From positions 1,721,345 to 1,785,344 of the forward strand of contig NZ_BDFO01000001.1 of the NCBI RefSeq assembly GCF_001748245.1: 64,000 nt of DNA, read 5' to 3'. The notes beneath the pieces are model-generated. The model did not search any database. It was not told where the DNA came from and was given only the letters and a program-made list of their open reading frames with translations. Positions 26,039 to 34,002 of the stretch are shown here, in pieces; position 1 is the stretch's first letter, and every line of letters begins with the position of its first letter. A program made the translations under genes and the position numbers. The DNA is from Oligoflexus tunisiensis (GTDB lineage Bacteria > Bdellovibrionota_B > Oligoflexia > Oligoflexales > Oligoflexaceae).

Positions 26039-26995
26039 ATGAAATTCGCCCTGAGCCTGCGCGATGAACTTCTGCGGAACATTCCCGATCGCTGGAAGGA
26101 AAATTTTGGCGAGGAATTCTACACGCAGTATGTGAAGCTGCACCTGAAGCTTATGAAGGGCCGGGTGGAATGCAGTGGGGCGGAACATAAGATCGAATAT
26201 ATGGTGACCGATCAGGGTCACAACGAGAAACTGATCTTCCTGCCAGGCTTCGCGGATGCCAAGGAAAACTTCTACAACGCTGCCCAGTTCCTGGCGAAGG
26301 ACTGTGACGTGCTGGTTCCGGATCTGCCCGGTTTTGGCCGCAGTTTCAAGCACAAGAGTGAAACTTACAAACTCAGCAACTACAGCAAGTGGATGCATAA
26401 CTTTATCGAGCAAACCGGCTGGGATCAATTCCATCTGGTGGGCAACTCCCTCGGCGGCGCCATCGCTGCGGAACTGGCCCTCAGCATGCCCGAGCGCATC
26501 AAATCCCTAAGTCTCGTGGACTGTGCGGCCATCGTCCTTCAGGATCAGCCCTCGATCTATCAGGAGTTCCTGAATGGTCGCAATGTTTTTGCGATCGCCA
26601 CTCACCTGCAGTTCGAATACTTCCTGAATCGGGTCTGTCACACGCCGCCGATGATTCCGCCCTTTGTCAAGGAACACATTTTTCGTGATTTTCACCAGCA
26701 CGCGACCTGGTACAAGAAAATCATGAGCGATCTCCTGGAAGGGATTCAAACCCTGAACGATCCGAACGTCGAGAAAATGGCTCTCAATCACCGGCTCAGG
26801 GATATCAAACTTCCCACCATGATCGTGTGGGGTGATGAGGATACCTTTTTCCCGCCCGCCACAGCGGATTTTGTCCGCAGTCAGATTCCAGGGTCTGTCC
26901 TTTACCTGCTCGCCGATCGCGGGCATGCCCCTCATATTGAGGCGCCTTACCAGTTTGCTCAGCTCATTCGGAAGTTTATGCGACGTCATCTCTAA
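26039..26995 (+). CDS. Alpha/beta hydrolase
   Basis: A 318-residue hydrolase of the lipase/esterase-like alpha/beta fold. Residues 62-100 give the HG-like oxyanion strand (IFLPGFADAKENF) and DLPGFGRS. The nucleophile is Ser 137 in GNSLGG. The acid is the Asp in VWGDEDTFFPP and the base the His in DRGHAPHIEAP near the C-terminus. A cap region lies between about 170 and 255. There is no signal peptide. The substrate is unknown; carboxyl-ester or meta-cleavage-product hydrolases share this pattern. It starts 20 bases after the hybrid kinase, with AGGGAG upstream, and is probably co-transcribed with it. Confidence 0.87.
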   Translation: MKFALSLRDELLRNIPDRWKENFGEEFYTQYVKLHLKLMKGRVECSGAEHKIEYMVTDQGHNEKLIFLPGFADAKENFYNAAQFLAKDCDVLVPDLPGFGRSFKHKSETYKLSNYSKWMHNFIEQTGWDQFHLVGNSLGGAIAAELALSMPERIKSLSLVDCAAIVLQDQPSIYQEFLNGRNVFAIATHLQFEYFLNRVCHTPPMIPPFVKEHIFRDFHQHATWYKKIMSDLLEGIQTLNDPNVEKMALNHRLRDIKLPTMIVWGDEDTFFPPATADFVRSQIPGSVLYLLADRGHAPHIEAPYQFAQLIRKFMRRHL

Positions 26996-27007
26996 ATGCG
27001 GCGTGCT

Positions 27008-27415
27008 TTACATGTACCACTGATCACGAACAGGCGGCGTATCCTGCGTATCCCAGGTCAATGGGGAAGCTCTGGGGCGCGTGCGGAAGCGCGGCAGCTG
27101 CCGGCCTGCATCGGTCGTCAGCCGCGTGTGGCTGCCGCGATGCAGGAGTTTCGGTTTGAAACTGCCGCGAACCGGACCGCCTTTCGGTGTGATACGCGGA
27201 TGATCCCGCACGAAGCCGAGTTCCTGGGCCAACCTTTTCATACGTAAGGAATAGATCCCCCAGAAGGCCACGACTCCGACCGGCAGTCCCAAGGTCAAAC
27301 TCATCGTGGGAATGTCGCCCTCCGACCGCCACGCGGCCAGCAGCGCAACCCCCAGCATTCCTCCAGCCAACGACAAGGCAGATTTGGTAAAATCCCGATG
27401 ATCAAACGTAAGCAT
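27008..27415 (-). CDS. Small membrane protein of unknown function
   Basis: A 135-residue protein with two predicted membrane segments in the first half (LSLAGGMLGVALLAAW and LTLGLPVGVVAFWGIYSL) and a basic, Pro/Arg-rich, probably cytoplasmic tail. A strong GGAGGGA lies before ATG 27415. It is convergent with the hydrolase gene, with only 12 bases between the stops. No family is recognised. Confidence 0.6.
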   Translation of the reverse strand: MLTFDHRDFTKSALSLAGGMLGVALLAAWRSEGDIPTMSLTLGLPVGVVAFWGIYSLRMKRLAQELGFVRDHPRITPKGGPVRGSFKPKLLHRGSHTRLTTDAGRQLPRFRTRPRASPLTWDTQDTPPVRDQWYM

Positions 27416-27607
27416 AGTGGTCCCTCCTCTATGCAGGCTCCTGGTCCGATTCTTCGGACTCTGATCAAAAAAAATGAATCTCGCGACTGATCTCAGCTTC
27501 TTCCAGCTTTTTCTTTTTCTTTGATAACGGGCGTGAGAAAGCCCTGCGGGCGCTGGCGGCTGAATTCCAGCCTCAGGCCCTCGATAGGACTTGCAAATTC
27601 GTGGGGC

Positions 27608-28315
27608 TTATTCCAGGTCCAAACGGATTTTAAGTTCGGTCCAGCCGGCGAGGGGTTGGCCGAGAGGGTTTTTGCGCGGCGAAAAGCGGGAGTTGCGGGC
27701 CGCATGGAGCACGCGTTCATCCATGCCGTAGCCAATTTTCTTGCGAAGCTCCGCCTCGACCACCTTGCCTTGGGCATCGACATAGACATCGATGATGAAG
27801 GATCCTTCCAGATTGTTTTCCTCGGCTTCGGCTGTATATTCCGGACGAATGAAACTGCCGGCGATGAGTGTGGCGTCGGCACTGAGATCGCGATCGAGTT
27901 TGCGAATCTCTTCGGGCGAAAGACGCTTGCCTTCATCAGGAAGCATGGTGGTGTTGCCGGCCGGAGCACTGAAGGAACCCTTGCCACCTTCCGCAAAGGA
28001 ATCCTTGCTGAGCCCCATCACCGGCTGCGGCGGTGGTGTGTTGTCGACAGGTTTCTTCGCCGGCGTGGCCTTCGGCTGTGGCGGCGTTTTGGGTTTGGGT
28101 TTTGGCGCTTCCTTGGGTTTGGGCTCAGGTTCGGGAGGTGGAGCTTCCACGGTTTTGGGTTTTTCCACAACATTCACTGCAACCTTGCTGTAGGTCTTCG
28201 CCCGCTCCGCTCGCGGGACGAATTGCACCACTGAAAAAAAGATGATGTGCAGCAGCAAGGATGCGCCCCAAATGGCGAGAATACGCGTAAAGCCTGCCTG
28301 TTGTAAGAGTTCCAT
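27608..28315 (-). CDS. tonB: TonB-family energy transducer
   Basis: A 235-residue protein with an N-terminal membrane anchor (about 10-28, LAIWGASLLLHIIFFSVVQF). A Pro/Lys/Glu-rich periplasmic spacer (about 50-100, repeated PEPKPKEAP and KPKPKTPP) follows, and a C-terminal TonB domain (about 150-235: IRPEYTAEAEENNLEGSFIIDVYVD, GYGMDERVLHAARNSRF). TonB links the proton-motive force through ExbB/ExbD to outer-membrane receptors. I start at ATG 28315, where AGGA is well placed and the anchor begins at once; the frame continues upstream but that part is not protein-like. It is divergent from a TonB-dependent receptor. No exbB/exbD lies in the window. Confidence 0.9.
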   Translation of the reverse strand: MELLQQAGFTRILAIWGASLLLHIIFFSVVQFVPRAERAKTYSKVAVNVVEKPKTVEAPPPEPEPKPKEAPKPKPKTPPQPKATPAKKPVDNTPPPQPVMGLSKDSFAEGGKGSFSAPAGNTTMLPDEGKRLSPEEIRKLDRDLSADATLIAGSFIRPEYTAEAEENNLEGSFIIDVYVDAQGKVVEAELRKKIGYGMDERVLHAARNSRFSPRKNPLGQPLAGWTELKIRLDLE

Positions 28316-28349
28316 GCACGATCCTATCGCTGGGAATCCCGGTGTTGAC

Positions 28350-28377
28350 TTGACCGGAGCAGTCGCGTCCCTATAAT
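28350..28377 (+). promoter_or_regulatory. Strong sigma70 promoter for the TonB-dependent receptor operon
   Basis: TTGACC (28350-28355), a 16-base spacer and a perfect TATAAT (28372-28377). The predicted start near 28384 gives a 44-base leader before ATG 28428. No clear Fur-box palindrome was seen around it. Confidence 0.7.
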
Positions 28378-28427
28378 ACCTCATGTGCTCTGAATCCGAG
28401 TATAACGGAAAGCAATGAGGCGTCCTC

Positions 28428-30668
28428 ATGTCGATGATCAGCTTAAAAAAAATACAGAGATTGACACTCCTGTGCTGCTGTGCAGCGGCATCCCAGGCGT
28501 TGTCCCAGCCCGAGGTGCCTCCACCGCCGGCTGCAGCCCCGGCGACGAAAGTCCTGCTTAAAGTGATGGCCAAGGGTTCCGGGCGCATCCTGAAACGTGC
28601 CGAAGTTCGCATTGGCCATGAAATCCTGTCCACAGGGCCGGACGGGACGCTGGAGCTGGTGGTTCCTGAACGCGACGGTTCCATCCAGGTCCTGCGGCAA
28701 GGCTACGAAGCTGTCTTCGTCGATTTCAAGGAGCTCCGTGGCAAGTCCGATTACAATGTTTATTTGCCGCCCGGCAAACCGGATGATAGTGAAGTCGTCA
28801 TTACCGGACAGCGGCGTCCGGAAACCTCACGGAAAACCGTCACCGTCCAGGAGACGAGCCGGATTGCTCCCGGTGGTGACCCCGCGCAGATCACGCAGCT
28901 TCTGCCTGGTGTCCAGAGCAACCCCGGCCGCACAGAAGTCGTCATTCGCGGCTCGGGTCCGAACGACAGCCGCTATTTTGTCGATGATATCATGGTGCCG
29001 AGCATCTTCCATCAGGTCGCCAACCTCAGTGTGGTCCCGGCACAGCAGCTGACGGATGTGGACTTTAATTCCGGTGGTTTCGGGGCTCAGTATGGGGATG
29101 CCACGGGCGGGATTATCGTTCTGCGTTCCTCCGATAAAGTGCCGGAAGTGCCGCGCACGGATTTTGTCGTCAACGTTCCCTTTTATCTCGGCATCTATCA
29201 CGAGCGTCCGCTGGACGAAAAAAGTGCCATCGCTGTTTCCGTCCGCAAAAGCACGCTGGAATATATCCTGCCGTCGGTCATTCCCGATGACAGCGATGTG
29301 ACCGTGGTTCCGCTTTTTGGCGATGCGTATGCCCGCTATCTGACCAAAAATGAGACGACCAGCTATAAACTGACGATGATTGCCAGCGAGGATGGCCTGA
29401 CCCTGTCGGCGCCTTTTGATGGCAGTTCCGACGAAGATGGCAAGGTGGATCTCAGCCTCAAGAATCGCTTTGCTGTGATCGGCCTGGAACGCGATCATAA
29501 TCTAGGGGAAGGCTGGCGTTACCGGATGACGCCGCAGTATTCGTACTCCCGCTTTCAAGTCGGCTTTGGTGATGACAAGATTTTTATCACCAGCAATGTC
29601 CTGCAGATGCCGACGGAATTTACCAAAAGGCTCGACAAGGGACGCAATCTTTATCTCGGTATCCTGCCGCAGTACAATGTCGGCAAGTTCGATATCATGG
29701 CTCCCGCCTTTGCCGGTGATGATCCCTATTACGATCCCGAGGACGCGCCCCGTATCGCTACCTCCGCCGACTTTTCGTTTTCGAACTTCGCCGCCTGGAG
29801 CAGCATCGATCTGCAGGCTGGATCCTTGATCTATACGCCTGGTGTGCGACTTTTCAAAGCCGGTTTTGTGGACGAGGTCGGTGTGGACCCACGTCTCGCC
29901 CTGCGTTACCCGCTGGATGAGAGCAATACCTTGAAGGCCGCCACGGGACTTTACTCCATTGCTCCCGAACCGCAGGAAACCAACGAGGCTTTCGGTGATC
30001 CCGATATCGGCTATGAAAAATCCAATCACTATGTGCTGGGTCTTGAAACGCGTTGGACGGATCGGTGGGTGTCGGAGTTTCAAGCGTTCTACAAGAAGAC
30101 CTACCGTCTGGTGGTTTCCGGTGGGCCCGAAAATTATCAGGATACCGGCAGCCGCCGCACCTATGGTTTCGAAACTTTCATTCGCAGGAATTTGACTGAA
30201 CAGTTCTTTGGCTGGCTTGCCTACACCTGGTCGGTGTCCGAAGAGAAAAAAGCGGATCAGGATGAGTGGTTTACCAGCGCCTACGATCAGACTCATATTT
30301 TGAATCTGGCCGGCTCCTATAAGATCAATGCTTACTGGGATCTTGGAACCAGGGTGAAGTACAATACCCAAAGCCCTTACACGCCGGTGACAGGGGCGGT
30401 GTATAACGGCAACCTCGACAAGTATCAGCCGCTCTATGACGAGTCGAATCCCAACAGCGCCCGGGCTCCCGCTTCGCATTCGATTGCGCTCTTTGCGACC
30501 TACGACTCGCTTTACGATACGTTCAAGCTGAAGTATCAGTTCGGTGTGGATTACCTGGCGGTCGGACGTCGGGTGGATAGCGTGCAGTACAACTACGACT
30601 ATTCCGAAAAAGACGAGGTATCGGCCCTGCCTCCCATTCCATATATCCAGATCAGTGGAGAATTCTAA
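28428..30668 (+). CDS. TonB-dependent outer-membrane receptor
   Basis: A 746-residue receptor. After a signal peptide (LTLLCCCAAASQALS) comes a carboxypeptidase-regulatory-like beta-sandwich (about 45-120, LLKVMAKGSGRILKRAEVRI). A TonB-box-like DDSEVVITGQRRP precedes the plug domain (about 150-235: ITQLLPGVQSNPGRTEVVIRG, YFVDDIMVP, GGFGAQYGDATGGIIVL). The rest is a 22-strand-type barrel rich in aromatic strands, ending in ISGEF with a C-terminal Phe. The extension plus plug architecture is common in substrate-specific receptors of Bacteroidota and Deltaproteobacteria-like groups. The ligand is unknown. It overlaps the next lipoprotein gene by one base and is divergent from tonB. Confidence 0.93.
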   Translation: MSMISLKKIQRLTLLCCCAAASQALSQPEVPPPPAAAPATKVLLKVMAKGSGRILKRAEVRIGHEILSTGPDGTLELVVPERDGSIQVLRQGYEAVFVDFKELRGKSDYNVYLPPGKPDDSEVVITGQRRPETSRKTVTVQETSRIAPGGDPAQITQLLPGVQSNPGRTEVVIRGSGPNDSRYFVDDIMVPSIFHQVANLSVVPAQQLTDVDFNSGGFGAQYGDATGGIIVLRSSDKVPEVPRTDFVVNVPFYLGIYHERPLDEKSAIAVSVRKSTLEYILPSVIPDDSDVTVVPLFGDAYARYLTKNETTSYKLTMIASEDGLTLSAPFDGSSDEDGKVDLSLKNRFAVIGLERDHNLGEGWRYRMTPQYSYSRFQVGFGDDKIFITSNVLQMPTEFTKRLDKGRNLYLGILPQYNVGKFDIMAPAFAGDDPYYDPEDAPRIATSADFSFSNFAAWSSIDLQAGSLIYTPGVRLFKAGFVDEVGVDPRLALRYPLDESNTLKAATGLYSIAPEPQETNEAFGDPDIGYEKSNHYVLGLETRWTDRWVSEFQAFYKKTYRLVVSGGPENYQDTGSRRTYGFETFIRRNLTEQFFGWLAYTWSVSEEKKADQDEWFTSAYDQTHILNLAGSYKINAYWDLGTRVKYNTQSPYTPVTGAVYNGNLDKYQPLYDESNPNSARAPASHSIALFATYDSLYDTFKLKYQFGVDYLAVGRRVDSVQYNYDYSEKDEVSALPPIPYIQISGEF

Positions 30669-31456
30669 TGCGAATCGCTTCTCTTATAGGACTCCTGACT
30701 CTGCTGCTGGCCTGTTCAGGTGAAGACAAGAGGCCGGAAACCGCGGATAAATTGAAACCGATTCTGGTGCTGGTGAATCCGCCCGCAGGAGCGAGCACAC
30801 CAACGGCGCCCTTGGATGCCAGCGGCTGGGAGGCACCCGTTGCGGGTGGGACCGTGACCCTGCAATTTCACTTTATCGGACCCGCGGATATGGAAACGCT
30901 GACATTGACACCAGGTGAGGTGGAGCTACAGCCTCCGACTTTGCCGATTACGAACTGGACGGTGGCGGCAGCGGCGCCTCATGATTATCCCGGTCTGCGT
31001 CATGTCACGATTGATGCGACGGCCAGCCTGCCCACAGCTCAGGAGCTGAGCACACCGTTATCCACATTTGATAAAGAGGGCTTTGTGCGCCTCCGTTATA
31101 CGCTGGTTGTAAGTGATGGCTCACGGGAGTTGCCGGTGGTCGGGGATTTTATTGTTTATCGTGATAACACCGTGCCGGGTGCGAGTGAGAATCTCTTTGG
31201 CTCAACCCTGGACCTGCCGCTTCCGAATGAGCCGGTCACGGACAAGGTTGTGAAGATCGCCAGCACGCTGCAAAACCCTCAGGACGAGCCGGTGAAAATT
31301 GGCTGGTATGTCAGCGAAGGTGAAATCAAAAACCGGCGCGCGGCCAATACGGAGTGGGAACTGCCTGGATCCGGGGACTATACCCTGATTTTCACTGTAC
31401 GCGGCAAGGAGTCGCGCAATGGGGATATTCAGATCCGATCGGTCTCCATGCCTTGA
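30668..31456 (+). CDS. Lipoprotein paired with the TonB-dependent receptor
   Basis: A 262-residue protein with a signal segment ending LLLAC (lipobox Cys at residue 16). The mature protein is beta-rich, with two or three probable Ig-like segments (GTVTLQFHFIGPADMETL, VRLRYTLVVSDGSRELPVVGDF, YTLIFTVRGKESRNGDIQIRSV). Its start overlaps the receptor stop by one base (TAATG), so the two are translationally coupled. By analogy with receptor/surface-lipoprotein pairs it may be a cell-surface or periplasmic binding partner of the receptor; this is inference from position. The sequence family is not recognised. Confidence 0.75.
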   Translation: MRIASLIGLLTLLLACSGEDKRPETADKLKPILVLVNPPAGASTPTAPLDASGWEAPVAGGTVTLQFHFIGPADMETLTLTPGEVELQPPTLPITNWTVAAAAPHDYPGLRHVTIDATASLPTAQELSTPLSTFDKEGFVRLRYTLVVSDGSRELPVVGDFIVYRDNTVPGASENLFGSTLDLPLPNEPVTDKVVKIASTLQNPQDEPVKIGWYVSEGEIKNRRAANTEWELPGSGDYTLIFTVRGKESRNGDIQIRSVSMP

Positions 31457-31477
31457 TGGCGTGATTGGGTATCCCCC

Positions 31478-31506
31478 TTGCCAAGCGTCAGAAGTTCAAA
31501 TAATAA
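31478..31506 (+). promoter_or_regulatory. Candidate sigma70 promoter for hslO
   Basis: TTGCCA (31478-31483), a 17-base spacer, TAATAA (31501-31506), about 40 bases before the hslO start. Confidence 0.5.
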
Positions 31507-31508
31507 AG

Positions 31509-31537
31509 CCCTGCAGTTTTCATTCGTTTATGCAGGG
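31509..31537 (+). promoter_or_regulatory. Leader inverted repeat covering the hslO ribosome-binding site
   Basis: CCCTGCA (31509-31515) and TGCAGGG (31531-31537) are perfect inverted repeats with a 15-base loop. The right arm contains the Shine-Dalgarno-like AGGG, ten bases before ATG 31547. If the whole left arm is transcribed, the ribosome site could be masked. Confidence 0.35.
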
Positions 31538-31546
31538 AAAAACAGC

Positions 31547-32428
31547 ATGGCGGAACTCAAAAAATTTCTTTCCAAAGATGGTTCCATTCGCATCGCCACG
31601 GTCATCAGTACAGAAACCGTGAACGATGCGTTTCGCTATTTTGAAGCCTCGCCCTTGGCGAAAACCCTGATGGCTCGTGCGATCACGGGCGCGATTCTGA
31701 TGGCCAGTCAAATGAAAGAGCGGCTCGGCACCGCGCTTCATTTTATTGGTGAGGGACCCATTCAAAGTATTTTTGCCTCGGCTCAGTATGAAGGCGGAGC
31801 CAAGGTCTACTGTGAAAATCGTAATGCAGAGCTTCCTGAAGGTGTCACGCATCTGGGTGCGGGCCTGGGAGCCGGCCGCCTGGATGTGATTCAGTCACGT
31901 CCCTTTGAACGTGAACCATTGCGCGGCACCGTGGAGCTTTACACTGGCGAGATCGGGGACGACATCGCCTACTACCTGAACCAGTCGCATCAGATTCCAG
32001 CCATCGTTTCTCTCGCGGCGCGCCCCGCGGAAAAAGGTGTGGAAGTTGCGGGTGGCTATATCATCGAGCTGATGCCTGGCTATACCGATGAAATCATTCA
32101 GAAGCTCGAGCAGCTGCAACCTCTGGTGGAATCCACAGTCAGAAAATTGCAGCACGGCGCAGCTCCGGAGGATCTGATCGATATCTATCTGGATCACTTC
32201 GAATTCGAGGAGGTCACGCATCCTTACAAACCACATTATGAATGTGGCTGCAGTGTCGAACGCGTGGAACGTTCGCTCCTTCTGCTTGGCCGTGGCACGC
32301 TGGATGAGATGGTCAAGGATAAGGAATCAGCAGAGATTGCCTGCGAATTCTGTGGCTGCAAATATGAGCTGTCGATTGAAGCCTTGAAGAAGCTGCGCGA
32401 TAGTCTGGATGAAGTGCCTGTGCATTGA
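31547..32428 (+). CDS. hslO: Redox-regulated chaperone Hsp33
   Basis: A 293-residue protein of normal Hsp33 length. The N-terminal domain contains LAKTLMARAITGAILMASQMKERLG, FIGEGPIQSIFASAQYEGGAKVYC and IPAIVSLAA. The C-terminal zinc/redox switch is CGC, then 30 residues, then CEFC, matching CxC-x(27-32)-CxxC. Oxidation releases zinc and turns Hsp33 into an ATP-independent holdase in the cytoplasm. I chose ATG 31547 because it fits the family N-terminus; the longer in-frame start at 31478 would cover the promoter-like element. It faces tatA across a short convergent gap. Confidence 0.95.
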   Translation: MAELKKFLSKDGSIRIATVISTETVNDAFRYFEASPLAKTLMARAITGAILMASQMKERLGTALHFIGEGPIQSIFASAQYEGGAKVYCENRNAELPEGVTHLGAGLGAGRLDVIQSRPFEREPLRGTVELYTGEIGDDIAYYLNQSHQIPAIVSLAARPAEKGVEVAGGYIIELMPGYTDEIIQKLEQLQPLVESTVRKLQHGAAPEDLIDIYLDHFEFEEVTHPYKPHYECGCSVERVERSLLLLGRGTLDEMVKDKESAEIACEFCGCKYELSIEALKKLRDSLDEVPVH

Positions 32429-32490
32429 GAAAAAGGGGCAGGTATGATCTGAGCAGCCGGACTCAGCCGGCCTGCTTCAGATGAAGGGCA

Positions 32491-32664
32491 TCAAGCCTTG
32501 TTTTCTGGAAGTTTGGCTTGATCTTTTTCAGCGTCCGCTACGGAGCGTTTGAAGTTACGAATACCCTCGCCCAGGTTCTGGCCGAGTTTAGGAAGTTTAC
32601 TGGTGCCAAATAGCAAGACAACCACGCCGGCAATCATGAACATTTCCATAGTCCCGATAGGCAT
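32491..32664 (-). CDS. tatA: Twin-arginine translocase subunit TatA/E
   Basis: A 57-residue protein read directly from the sequence. It has a short N-terminal membrane helix (MEMFMIAGVVVLLFG), the hinge and amphipathic helix FGTSKLPKLGQNLGEGIRNFK, and a charged tail (DAEKDQAKLPENKA). The FG-x-x-KLP-x-LG pattern is the TatA/TatE signature. TatA oligomers form the conducting element for folded proteins exported by the Tat pathway. AGGAGG lies five bases before ATG 32664. No tatB or tatC lies in the window, so this is either the only tatA placed apart from tatC or an extra copy. Confidence 0.93.
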   Translation of the reverse strand: MPIGTMEMFMIAGVVVLLFGTSKLPKLGQNLGEGIRNFKRSVADAEKDQAKLPENKA

Positions 32665-32916
32665 ACGTTCCTCCTCAGTTCCTTACTTGAATACCACACG
32701 TATCGGCAAAATCACAAAAAAATTGAGTGAAAAAGCGGCTTTACGTTTTTTTTAGAGCGGATGGTCCGGTCTTTATTCAGGTTTTGGGGTAACCCGGCCC
32801 AGCGTTTGGCAAATTTAAGCTGCAAAATGCCCTTTCTGCAACCGCGTCCTTGTGAATTCTTTATAAACATGGCATCTCTGGGTTCTTTAACAGCGTCCAT
32901 CCCGAGGATCCACGCC

Positions 32917-34002
32917 ATGAACGGTTCCCCAAAGATCAGTCTCCCGACACCCGAAGCCATTCAGGCCGCAGCGCGAGCCCTGCGGGCCGGCCAACTGGTG
33001 GGAATGCCTACGGAAACTGTCTACGGGCTGGGCGCGGCGATCGATCAGGATGCGGCCCTGGAAGCGGTCTTCGCCTATAAACAAAGGCCTTTCGAGGATC
33101 CTCTGATTGTGCATGTCCTGGGCGCTGAGGGTGCTTTGGCTCTGTGGGATTTGAATGCGAAAACCCGGCCCCTTATCCAGGCCCTCATGGAAACGTTCTG
33201 GCCTGGGCCTCTGACACTGGTGGCTCCGGCGCGTCCGCAGGTTTCGCGTCTGGTCCGCGGCGGCGGAGACTCTGTCGGCATCAGGGCACCGGCGCATCCG
33301 GTGGCGCGCGCTTTGATTGAGGCCGCAGGAGTTCCCGTTGCGGCGCCTTCCGCCAATCTCTTTGGTCATGTCAGTCCCACGCGGGCTCAGCATGTGGCCG
33401 ATGATTTTTTTGATCGACCGCTTTTGATCCTCGATGGGGATCGCAGTACGATCGGTATCGAGTCCACGGTCCTGAAGGTTGACGATGATGGTCATCTGCG
33501 TCTTTTGAGGCATGGTGCCATCGGGGAAGCGGATATCCTGGATGCCCTAAAAAACAAGGGTTTCACGGCCTCATTCAGCAGCAAGGTGCCGGGTCAAACG
33601 CCGAAGCGGGTTGAAGGTCCTGGTCAATATCTGAAGCATTATGCGCCGCACACGCCGGCCTGGATGCTGACGCCGCAGGGCGGCATGCCCGAGGGTTATG
33701 CCGTTCGGGAAATTTTGCCGCTTGAGGCGGTCGCCTGTCTGGATTTTGCGGGACGCTTTGAAAAAAGACGGCAGGATTTTCACAGTTATCAGGATCTCGC
33801 CGCCAGTGGGCAGGTTGCGGAAGCGGCTCAGATTTTGTTTCAGCAGCTGCGGGCTTCAGAACAGCAGGCCGGGCATCAGGTGATCCTTCTGCCCGAACTC
33901 GATCCGCATCAGCCTGATCAGCAGGCGGTTTATGATCGTATCTTCCGCGCCTGTGAGGGCAAGAGAGCCTGCATCGTGGGCCGCGAAGTCCATCTCAGTT
34001 AA
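32917..34002 (+). CDS. tsaC: Threonylcarbamoyl-AMP synthase, Sua5 type
   Basis: A 361-residue protein with an N-terminal YrdC/Sua5 domain (about 10-205: VGMPTETVYGLGAA, YKQRPFEDPLIVHV, FWPGPLTLV, SVGIRAPAHPVARALI, AAPSANLFGHVSPT, IESTVL). A C-terminal Sua5 domain follows, starting at the PGQYLKHYAPHTP motif. It makes threonylcarbamoyl-AMP from Thr, bicarbonate and ATP for the t6A37 modification of ANN-decoding tRNAs. The two-domain form is Sua5 rather than the short E. coli TsaC. I chose ATG 32917 with GAGGA upstream; the frame opens earlier at 32761. Its stop overlaps the convergent hflX stop. Confidence 0.94.
   Translation: MNGSPKISLPTPEAIQAAARALRAGQLVGMPTETVYGLGAAIDQDAALEAVFAYKQRPFEDPLIVHVLGAEGALALWDLNAKTRPLIQALMETFWPGPLTLVAPARPQVSRLVRGGGDSVGIRAPAHPVARALIEAAGVPVAAPSANLFGHVSPTRAQHVADDFFDRPLLILDGDRSTIGIESTVLKVDDDGHLRLLRHGAIGEADILDALKNKGFTASFSSKVPGQTPKRVEGPGQYLKHYAPHTPAWMLTPQGGMPEGYAVREILPLEAVACLDFAGRFEKRRQDFHSYQDLAASGQVAEAAQILFQQLRASEQQAGHQVILLPELDPHQPDQQAVYDRIFRACEGKRACIVGREVHLS

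Noticed and set aside
27444..27459. GTCCGA/TCGGAC hairpin near a run of A as a terminator
   Set aside because: The T-run lies upstream of the hairpin on the minus strand, so it cannot act as a standard terminator for tonB.
28316..28684. N-terminal extension of the tonB frame
   Set aside because: It would overlap the divergent receptor gene and its promoter; the membrane anchor starts exactly at ATG 28315 with a ribosome site.
32761..32916. N-terminal extension of the Sua5-type gene
   Set aside because: Residues before ATG 32917 do not fit the Sua5 family and the ribosome site favours the later start.
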